Assembly: GCA_902477645.1 (NCBI GenBank)
Contig: CABSIA010000016.1
Location: forward strand, 1 to 32,448
Direction of reading: 5' to 3'
Source: an uncultured Prevotella sp.
GTDB taxonomy: Bacteria > Bacteroidota > Bacteroidia > Bacteroidales > Bacteroidaceae
Length of the DNA stretch: 32,448 nt
The notes under the pieces were generated by a model. The model saw only the letters and a list, made by a program, of their open reading frames with translations, did not search any database and was not told the DNA's origin. Position numbers and translations under genes: made by a program. How positions within the stretch are numbered: position 1 is the stretch's first letter; each line of letters starts with the position of its first letter. Positions 1 through 5,568 of the stretch are shown here, piece after piece.

Positions 1-788
1 GCAAGATAGTAGAAACCGAAGCCCATACCAGAATACTCTGTATGATAACCGGCTGTAAGCTCACTCTCAGCCTCGGCAAGGTCGAACGGACCACGGTTAG
101 CCTCTGCATTACCAGCTACGAGGAATGCGAGGAATGCAAGAATTGCAGGAATGTGTCCCTGAACGACAAGCCATTTCCAAGGTCCTGTCTGTGCTGTCAC
201 AATCTCGCTCATCTGCATTGTACCAGTCATTATAACCACACAGATAAGGCAGAGGCAAAGCGACATCTCGTAAGATATCATCTGTACGGCACCACGCATG
301 GCAGACACGACAGAATACTTGTTGTTAGACCCCCAACCGGCAAGGAATATACCGAGCACACCAATAGAGCTGATGGCGGTGATGAGGAACACACCGACAT
401 TGAAGTCGAGAACATGCATACCCTTGTTCCAAGGAAGGAACGAGAATGTGCCCACAGAGGCTACAATCACGAGGAAAGGAGCCAGGAAATACAGGAATTT
501 GTCAGCCTTGTCTACCGCAAATATCTCCTTGATGAGCATTTTCAGCACATCGGCGAATACCTGCAGAGTACCCCACGGTCCGACACGTACCGGACCTATA
601 CGGCACTGGAAGTAGGCGCAAACCTTACGTTCCATGAAGATGAGTACGATGGCTATAAGGGCGTATGCGACAAGAATGCCGAGACCAACAAGCACGCACT
701 CTATCAGGATAGTCCAGAAGTCACCCAGCCCTAAGGTCTGACGCAACAGGCAGTCAATCCAATTAGATACTATACTGAAATCAAACAT
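1..788 (-). CDS. nuoH: NADH-quinone oxidoreductase subunit H (NuoH), 3' end cut by window edge
   Basis: Reading the minus strand from the ATG at 788 gives an open frame of 262 codons that runs off the window at base 1. The protein is very hydrophobic and carries family hallmarks: FMERKVCAYFQCRIGPVRVG near the N terminus, the following LQVFADVLKMLIKE stretch, and the GNAEANRGPFDLAEAESEL quinone-site loop with its acidic residues. NuoH is the membrane subunit that forms the quinone-binding chamber where complex I's hydrophilic arm meets the membrane. It lies 40 bp downstream of nuoD in the same direction, with no nuoE, nuoF or nuoG between. About 70-100 C-terminal residues should lie outside the window. 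Open frames on the plus strand in this interval are antisense shadows. Confidence 0.95.
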   Translation of the reverse strand, partial: MFDFSIVSNWIDCLLRQTLGLGDFWTILIECVLVGLGILVAYALIAIVLIFMERKVCAYFQCRIGPVRVGPWGTLQVFADVLKMLIKEIFAVDKADKFLYFLAPFLVIVASVGTFSFLPWNKGMHVLDFNVGVFLITAISSIGVLGIFLAGWGSNNKYSVVSAMRGAVQMISYEMSLCLCLICVVIMTGTMQMSEIVTAQTGPWKWLVVQGHIPAILAFLAFLVAGNAEANRGPFDLAEAESELTAGYHTEYSGMGFGFYYL

Positions 789-828
789 TTGTTCAATTTT
801 TATTTTTTATTTTTTAATTATTATTCGC

Positions 829-2088
829 TTATCGGTCGATGTCAGGGATAACGAAGTCGAGAGCAGCGCCGACAGTTATGAGGTCGGCAACCTTTGAGAA
901 TCTCAGCATCTCGTCCATACATGCGACATGGCTCAGACCCATTGGGCGGAACTTCAGGCGGTAAGGACTCTTGTCGCCCTTGCTGTCAATATAAACACCT
1001 ATCTCACCACGGGCGCCCTCACAAGAGAAGTACCACTGTCCCTCAGGAAGTTTGATAATCGGTTTCTGCTTGATGTAGAACTCACCCTCCGGAATGTTGT
1101 CGATGAGCTGCTCGATGATGTTGAGGCTCTGATAAATCTCGTCAACACGGTTGAGGTAGCGTGCCATGCTGTCGCACTCTGTGCGGCAAATCTGCTTGAA
1201 CTCCACCTTGTCGTACATATCGTAAGGATGGTTCTTTCTCACGTCGTTCTCCCATCCGCTCGCACGGCCCGAGCAACCAGTAACACCATAGCTTATTATG
1301 TCTTCCAGCTCCATAAAGCCTACGTCGCGGAACCTCTTGTATGTGATTACGTTGTCGCCAAACACATCCATATACTCCTGAACCATTGGGCGGAGATATG
1401 CGATAAGGTCCTTCACATTCTTAACGAAGTTAGGATCGATATCAGCCTGCAGACCGCCTATGCGGTAGTAGTTCTGGATAAGGCGCCCGCCTGTTGTCTC
1501 CTCCATAACATTGAGAACGTGCTCACGGTCGCGCATGCTGTAAAGGAATGCGGTAAGTGCGCCAAGATCCTGCGCACAGCATCCAAGATACAGGAGGTGA
1601 GAGTCTATTCGCTGCAACTCATCCATGATGGTGCGCACGTATTTGATGCGGTCAGACAGCTCTACGCCCAACGCCTCCTCGATTACGCCACAGAGAGCAT
1701 GACGGTTCATCATGGCGCTGAGATAGTCCATACGGTCTGTCAAAGCGAGAGTCTGCGGATAAGTATATGTCTCACACATTTTCTCTATACCGCGGTGGAT
1801 ATATCCAAGGTGCGGATATATTCTCTTGATAACCTCACCGTCCAAAACCGTCTCCAAACGCAGCACACCATGGGTTGACGGGTGCTGAGGACCGATGTTG
1901 ACAACGAAGTCGTCATTGCCGAAAAGATTATTTTTCCTAACGACAAGCTTGCCGTTGGCATCAAGATCGTACTGATAGCCAAAGTCTACCTCCACATCGT
2001 CTTGTGTGGTATATACATTGTCGGCAGGATTATAATCCTTACGGAACGGATACCCCTTGAAATCATTTCTAAGATAAAGGCGGCGCAT
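829..2088 (-). CDS. nuoD: NADH-quinone oxidoreductase subunit D, downstream part of an interrupted NuoC/D fusion
   Basis: This 419-residue frame begins at an internal Met (MRRLYLRNDFKGYPFRKDY), which is the end of a NuoC domain, and continues into a complete NuoD with NIGPQHPSTHGVLRLE, the HRGIEKM motif and a normal C terminus. NuoD binds quinone together with NuoB and NuoH. The frame is continuous with the upstream NuoC fragment at 2137-2394 except for one TAG codon; the 16 codons between that TAG and this ATG (REVFDFYGIKFLGHPD) are conserved NuoC sequence. I therefore read 829-2394 as one nuoCD gene of about 521 codons, the fused form usual in Bacteroidetes. Whether NuoD is made by read-through, by re-initiation at 2088, or normally because the TAG is a sequence error cannot be told from the DNA. 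Confidence 0.9.
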   Translation of the reverse strand: MRRLYLRNDFKGYPFRKDYNPADNVYTTQDDVEVDFGYQYDLDANGKLVVRKNNLFGNDDFVVNIGPQHPSTHGVLRLETVLDGEVIKRIYPHLGYIHRGIEKMCETYTYPQTLALTDRMDYLSAMMNRHALCGVIEEALGVELSDRIKYVRTIMDELQRIDSHLLYLGCCAQDLGALTAFLYSMRDREHVLNVMEETTGGRLIQNYYRIGGLQADIDPNFVKNVKDLIAYLRPMVQEYMDVFGDNVITYKRFRDVGFMELEDIISYGVTGCSGRASGWENDVRKNHPYDMYDKVEFKQICRTECDSMARYLNRVDEIYQSLNIIEQLIDNIPEGEFYIKQKPIIKLPEGQWYFSCEGARGEIGVYIDSKGDKSPYRLKFRPMGLSHVACMDEMLRFSKVADLITVGAALDFVIPDIDR

Positions 2089-2136
2089 ATCTGGATGGCC
2101 GAGGAACTTTATTCCGTAGAAATCAAAAACCTCCCT

Positions 2137-2394
2137 CTAAAGAAGGTTTGCAATTCTCCATAGGTCGTAAACTGACGGGATGACGTATTCGCCATCAACC
2201 TCTTTTGCCATCTGCTTCACGCTGATACGCTCATGGGTTTCGGTGTTTTCCAGAATGTAAATACATCCGAGACCCTCTTCGCCAAAGTCTTCGCCTACTA
2301 TAGTAACAAGGTAGTCGAACTTCTCTTCGTTGAGGAGGTTTGCCATTTCTGCGGCAAATCTGTCAAAACCAAATTCTTTATGTTGTAATTTCAT
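2137..2394 (-). pseudogene. nuoC: N-terminal part of NuoC (NuoCD fusion) ended early by an in-frame TAG
   Basis: This 85-residue frame matches the N-terminal half of NuoC (FDYLVTIVGEDFGEEGLGCIYILEN, then SVYDLWRIANLL) and stops at a TAG at 2137-2139. The same frame goes on past the stop with REVFDFYGIKFLGHPD, the signature end of NuoC, and then into NuoD. The expected residue at the stop is Glu (LLEREVYDF in relatives as I remember them), so one GAG-to-TAG change explains it. It starts 8 bp after nuoB. The truncated product lacks the conserved NuoC C-terminal motif and would probably not be functional alone. A sequencing error is a real alternative. Confidence 0.8.
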
Positions 2395-2402
2395 ATTCTA
2401 CC

Positions 2403-3245
2403 TTATTTATTATTATTAGCTGTAGCGGCGTCAATCTTGTCAATCTCCTTGGCAAGCGCATCAACCTGCTCTTGTGTTGGAGCCTTGGCTACAACGATAG
2501 TATCCTTCTTGTCGGCTGCGGGTTTTGCAGCAGGCTTGGCCACAGGCTTAGGAGCTGTGGCAGGGGCTGTTTTGTATGAAGCCGCACGTTTCTCCCTTGT
2601 CTCATCTACAGAAACGCCAAGTTTCTCCTCGAAAATCAGTTCCTCGTTGCTCTTGCCAAGCAGACGCTCGTCGGCATTCTGCTTGTGGTTTACGCCACCA
2701 AAGAACTTCTCGATTTTAACCTTGCGCTGAAGCTGCATCATTCCATACAGAATGGCCTCTGGGCGTGGAGGGCAGCCGGGAATGTAGACATCGACAGGAA
2801 TTATCTCGTCGATACCCTTAACCACATGGTAGCTGCTCTTGAATGGGCCTCCTGAGATTGCGCAGCCGCCGACAGCAACAACATACTTAGGCTCAGCCAT
2901 CTCGTCGTAAAGACGTTTCAGCGCGGGAGCCATCTTGTTGGTGATGGTACCGGCACACATGATAAGGTCTGCCTGGCGCGGAGAGTTACGTGTTACCTCA
3001 AACCCGAAACGAGAGAAGTCGTAACGCGCACAGCCGACAGCCATGAACTCAATACCACAACAGGAGGTGGCGAAAGTCAGCGACCAAAGCGAGTTGCTGC
3101 GGCCCCAGTTGATAAGCTGGTCAAGATTTCCGAGAACGAGGTTCACTCCGCCGTCGTTCAGGTCGTTTGCCATCTTCTCAAGTGTGTCGTTGTCTTTCCA
3201 TTCATCGTATGGAAAGGCTTTGATACTTGGTTTTCTTACTTCCAT
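2403..3245 (-). CDS. nuoB: NADH-quinone oxidoreductase subunit B (NuoB) with a long Ala/Pro/Lys tail
   Basis: NuoB carries iron-sulfur cluster N2, which hands electrons to quinone. The expected four cysteines are present: the pair in TSCCGIEF, one in VGGCAISGG and one in PGCPPRPE. I chose the ATG at 3245 (MEVRKPSIKAF, 280 aa) over the ATG at 3266 because AAAGGAG lies at suitable spacing before it and because the start then overlaps the nuoA stop by 10 bp, which suggests translational coupling. The conserved domain ends near residue 180. After it comes a roughly 90-residue extension rich in Ala, Pro and Lys (KPVAKPAAKPAADKK) that ends in NNNK. NuoB proteins are usually about 160-225 residues, so this tail is an oddity. 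Nothing suggests that it harms the core domain. Confidence 0.95.
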   Translation of the reverse strand: MEVRKPSIKAFPYDEWKDNDTLEKMANDLNDGGVNLVLGNLDQLINWGRSNSLWSLTFATSCCGIEFMAVGCARYDFSRFGFEVTRNSPRQADLIMCAGTITNKMAPALKRLYDEMAEPKYVVAVGGCAISGGPFKSSYHVVKGIDEIIPVDVYIPGCPPRPEAILYGMMQLQRKVKIEKFFGGVNHKQNADERLLGKSNEELIFEEKLGVSVDETREKRAASYKTAPATAPKPVAKPAAKPAADKKDTIVVAKAPTQEQVDALAKEIDKIDAATANNNK

Positions 3246-3586
3246 TCCAATGCTCCTTTCCGCCATGCGTAGGCAAGGCCTAATATTAATACCAACAGGA
3301 AGAAGCCCACACCTGTCAAGGCGTAGACACCCAACTGCTTAACAACGACTGCCCACGGATAGAGGAAGACGGTCTCAATGTCGAAAATCAGGAAAAGGAT
3401 GGCGAACAGGTAGTAGCCGATATGCACGCTCATCCACGATGAGCCACGTGTCGGAATACCACACTCGAATGGCTGTCCCTTTACCGGATTGTACGAGCGG
3501 GGACCAATCAGCTTGGCTATGACATAGGCGCCAACAACCAAGACGACAGCCGTCAACAATACGGTGACAAATAAATAGAAATACAT
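3236..3586 (-). CDS. nuoA: NADH-quinone oxidoreductase subunit A (NuoA)
   Basis: This 116-residue membrane protein has three hydrophobic segments (about residues 3-27, 55-78 and 85-107), the normal NuoA topology. The conserved loop between the first two reads NPVKGQPFECGIPTRGSSW, with the conserved Cys, and the second helix holds the acidic FDIETVFLYPWA motif. NuoA sits beside NuoH and NuoJ at the junction of the two arms of complex I. It is the first gene of the operon, and a Bacteroidetes-type -7 box lies about 64 bp upstream. Its stop overlaps the nuoB start. Confidence 0.95.
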   Translation of the reverse strand: MYFYLFVTVLLTAVVLVVGAYVIAKLIGPRSYNPVKGQPFECGIPTRGSSWMSVHIGYYLFAILFLIFDIETVFLYPWAVVVKQLGVYALTGVGFFLLVLILGLAYAWRKGALEWK

Positions 3587-3649
3587 AAAAATATAACGTT
3601 ATTTAGATAATTTTCATAGCCTTAAGGCCAGTTTGTTTTAAAACATCTG

Positions 3650-3657
3650 CAAAGGTA
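3650..3657 (-). promoter_or_regulatory. Candidate promoter -7 box for the nuo operon
   Basis: Read on the minus strand the sequence is TACCTTTG, a match to the Bacteroidetes primary-sigma -7 consensus TAnnTTTG, about 64 bp before the nuoA start. A TTGG about 22 bp further upstream may be the weak -33 element. The match is seen; the activity is inferred. Confidence 0.5.
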
Positions 3658-3788
3658 GCAATATTTTTGTAATATTAGCCCAATATTAACAAAAAAAGTT
3701 AATTCACTCACCTATTTTATAAAAAAAATGCACTGATTTACTCATCAAAAAAAATGAAATTGTAATATCATTGAAAACCACTCTAAAA

Positions 3789-3850
3789 AACGCAGCCGCT
3801 TTCGATGGTTAATGAACCCGCTTGCATTGGCCATCGGAAGCGGCGGCGTT
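3789..3850. repeat. Imperfect 20-bp inverted repeat (hairpin)
   Basis: The left arm AACGCAGCCGCTTTCGATGG at 3789-3808 matches the reverse complement of 3831-3850 (CCATCGGAAGCGGCGGCGTT) at 18 of 20 positions, with a 22-base loop. AATG and CATT inside the loop can extend the pairing. It is more GC-rich than the AT-rich DNA around it. It may be an intergenic repeat or a structured RNA; its family is not known to me. Confidence 0.6.
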
Positions 3851-4412
3851 GGCAGTTGCAAACGGCGGCGTTTTTCAGCAGAAAAAGTGAAGCCAACAAG
3901 AATGCTGACTTCACCAACCGGAAATGAGAACAAGTGTTTCTGCCTCAATTCCGGATAACCCGACGCTCTTCTGGAAACCTGCCACATATAGCTCCCATAC
4001 TAACGAACGGCGGTTATGCCTTTCCAAGCAGGCTCTATAAATTTCCACCGAGAAAATGAATCATGGGACATCTCATTTTGCAGTCTTTTGGTTTCTTTTT
4101 GGCTCAGATTGTAAGTCTCATCGGTCACACAGCCCGCCACACTACCTCTTCCACTTGCAATCTGCCCTCAAAAATAAATCCAAAAATCCGGCAAAGACAA
4201 TTTATAGAACCCACCTTAACAAAATAGACGCCTAACTAAAAATCGGGAAATCTGAAAAACCACTCGACTCTTTCGAAGCTCCTATACATAGTAAAAAAAC
4301 TGACAAGCGTACAAAAGTCTGTTGCACCAAACAATAATTGATTACAAACAAGAAGAAAGCCGTCAAGCAATTTTTTCCACAACTCACCAGCCGGCGCACA
4401 TAATATGAGAAT

Positions 4413-4482
4413 AAGTACAGGCAGCTGATATCATAATCTTTACATATCGCAAAGATAAAGTTTTTTTCAACAGCCTGTACTT
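4413..4482. repeat. 10-bp inverted repeat enclosing a promoter-like box
   Basis: AAGTACAGGC at 4413-4422 and GCCTGTACTT at 4473-4482 are exact reverse complements, and 13 of 15 positions match when the arms are extended inward. Between them the minus strand reads TATCTTTG, a TAnnTTTG match about 850 bp upstream of nuoA with no recognisable gene downstream. It could drive a small RNA, but there is no clear terminator, so this is only a candidate. Confidence 0.35.
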
Positions 4483-4534
4483 TTTGTTAAGGAGAATTAA
4501 CATAATATTTCAACAAACATTCCCAAACACAATA

Positions 4535-5449
4535 TTAAGCAAAAGAGGAATGAAATTTTACTAAATTTAAAATAGGCTTATCTACGATACTTCCTATCCT
4601 ATAATGCTCTGCATCAACAGCTTTGGCAAGTTGCACAGAAAAAGCGTTAGCGATTCCGCCTGTAAAACTAACCGCCAAGTTGTCTTTTTCGTATTTTGAC
4701 AAATTCAGCCGCAAAAATTCACGGAATGAGTCAACAGCCATTTTATCAAGACTTGGGTAAAAATCTATACGTGACTTAATGAATGGGGCTATGGAGGCCA
4801 GATATTTATTTGCCATCGGCTGGCGGTAGACCTTTGCTATAATGTCTGAATACCGCAGCCCGCTCCACTCTAAATATTCATCCAATAATTTTTTACCTAG
4901 CCACCCCTTGAATATTCCGTTCAGGAAGCGTCTGCCCAAATATGCGCCACTGCCCTCATCGCCAAGAATATAGCCCAACGGCGGCGTGTTGGCAACAATA
5001 TTCTCGCCATCATAAAGACAGGAATTGGCCCCAGTACCGAGAATGCAGGCTATGCCGGGAGCATGCCCGCACAATGCTCTGGCAGCCCCCAACAAATCGT
5101 TGTATACTTGGAAGGTTATTCCAAAATGCGAAAACTCATCATCGAGGATGGACTTCAGCCATGCCGCCTTTTCGGGTATGCAGCCAGAGCCGTAGAAATG
5201 GGCGGCTATGGATTGCCTGGGTTTGTTTGCGGCCGTTACATGTAACAGCCCTAAAGACGCAGATTGTGGAAAAATGGCAGACGCAAACGTTCCGTCGGCC
5301 AACAATTCTTGTCGAATTATACCCCTGATAGTCTGTTCAGTCTGATGTACAGGCGTTATTCCCTGTGTTGTGAGCGATGCCACGACATTGCCATTTTTTA
5401 CCAGGCACCAGTCGGCCTTTGTGCCCCCACTGTCTACAATAATCATCAT
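4535..5449 (-). CDS. BadF/BadG/BcrA/BcrD-type ATPase, N-acetylglucosamine-kinase-like
   Basis: This 304-residue protein has the sugar-kinase/actin ATPase fold motifs: phosphate-1 loop VDSGGTKADW at residues 5-14, NDLLGAARAL with the likely catalytic Asp, GTGANSCLYDG, the GYILGDEGSGAYLG loop, and FTGGIANAF near the C terminus. Bacteroidetes relatives are annotated as N-acetylglucosamine kinases; the substrate here is inferred only. Relatives I remember are about 280 residues and run straight from the ELL...F segment into HFYGAGC. Here about 22-24 extra residues (around 57-80) lie between them, and residues 66-75 are encoded by a copy of a palindromic repeat found elsewhere in the window. The frame stays open through the insert. 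It diverges from the MscS gene, with a candidate -7 box 18 bp upstream. Confidence 0.85.
   Translation of the reverse strand: MMIIVDSGGTKADWCLVKNGNVVASLTTQGITPVHQTEQTIRGIIRQELLADGTFASAIFPQSASLGLLHVTAANKPRQSIAAHFYGSGCIPEKAAWLKSILDDEFSHFGITFQVYNDLLGAARALCGHAPGIACILGTGANSCLYDGENIVANTPPLGYILGDEGSGAYLGRRFLNGIFKGWLGKKLLDEYLEWSGLRYSDIIAKVYRQPMANKYLASIAPFIKSRIDFYPSLDKMAVDSFREFLRLNLSKYEKDNLAVSFTGGIANAFSVQLAKAVDAEHYRIGSIVDKPILNLVKFHSSFA
5226..5253. repeat. Palindromic repeat copy A, in frame inside the kinase-like gene
   Basis: The core GGCCGTTACATGTAACAGCC (5231-5250) is a near-perfect palindrome, extended by TTTGC on the left and CTA on the right. The copy at 8011-8040 shares the same core and flanks. 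In the host gene it is read as LGLLHVTAAN (residues 66-75) with no stop. Confidence 0.8.
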
Positions 5450-5466
5450 TTTCGGTGTTTTGAGTG

Positions 5467-5474
5467 CAAAAATA
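5467..5474 (-). promoter_or_regulatory. Candidate -7 box for the kinase-like gene
   Basis: The minus strand reads TATTTTTG, a TAnnTTTG match ending 18 bp before the start codon at 5449. It lies back to back with the box of the divergent MscS gene at 5508-5515. Confidence 0.5.
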
Positions 5475-5507
5475 AGGAATTATTTCCTAATTGTCGCATA
5501 AAATCAG

Positions 5508-5515
5508 TAATTTTG
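5508..5515 (+). promoter_or_regulatory. Candidate -7 box for the MscS-type channel gene
   Basis: TAATTTTG matches the Bacteroidetes -7 consensus and lies 53 bp before the ATG at 5569. It falls inside the extra N-terminal codons of a longer TTG-started reading (5491), which argues that the longer start is wrong. Confidence 0.5.
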
Positions 5516-5568
5516 CAATCAAAACAAATACAAGCCGCTACTGGGCTGATAAAACAAAACAACAAACA

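Larger units (their letters stand above)
3658..4534. other. Gene-poor gap with imperfect hairpins; no gene recognised
   Basis: Between the nuo promoter and the end of the kinase-like gene lie about 880 bp without a convincing gene. An 80-codon frame on the minus strand (3745-3987) is basic and of odd composition, matches nothing I know, and largely follows a GC-rich hairpin, so I do not call it. The gap holds a strong imperfect hairpin at 3789-3850, a 22-bp imperfect tandem unit around 3837-3878 that repeats a CGGCGGCGTT core, and an inverted-repeat pair at 4413-4482 that encloses a TATCTTTG promoter-like box on the minus strand. No tRNA-like cloverleaf was found. Confidence 0.6.

Noticed and set aside
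42..734. Long plus-strand frame of 230 codons
   Set aside because: It is antisense to nuoH, which is unmistakable on the minus strand; its translation has no family character.
928..1878. Long plus-strand frame of 316 codons
   Set aside because: It is antisense to nuoD and is open only because of that gene's codon use.
2137..2139. Reassignment of TAG to an amino acid in this organism
   Set aside because: Several genes in the window (tsaC, the ClC gene, lysE, the outer-membrane gene) end naturally in TAG at the expected C terminus, so TAG is a normal stop here.
3745..3987. 80-codon reading frame on the minus strand in the gap upstream of nuoA
   Set aside because: It follows the arms of a GC-rich hairpin, has odd composition, matches nothing I recognise and has no promoter or start context.
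3658..4534. tRNA or known small RNA gene in the gap
   Set aside because: No cloverleaf, T-loop sequence or known RNA signature was found by eye.
5491..5568. Longer N terminus for the MscS-type protein from a TTG start
   Set aside because: It would precede a good signal peptide and contains the TAATTTTG promoter box, so it is probably untranslated.
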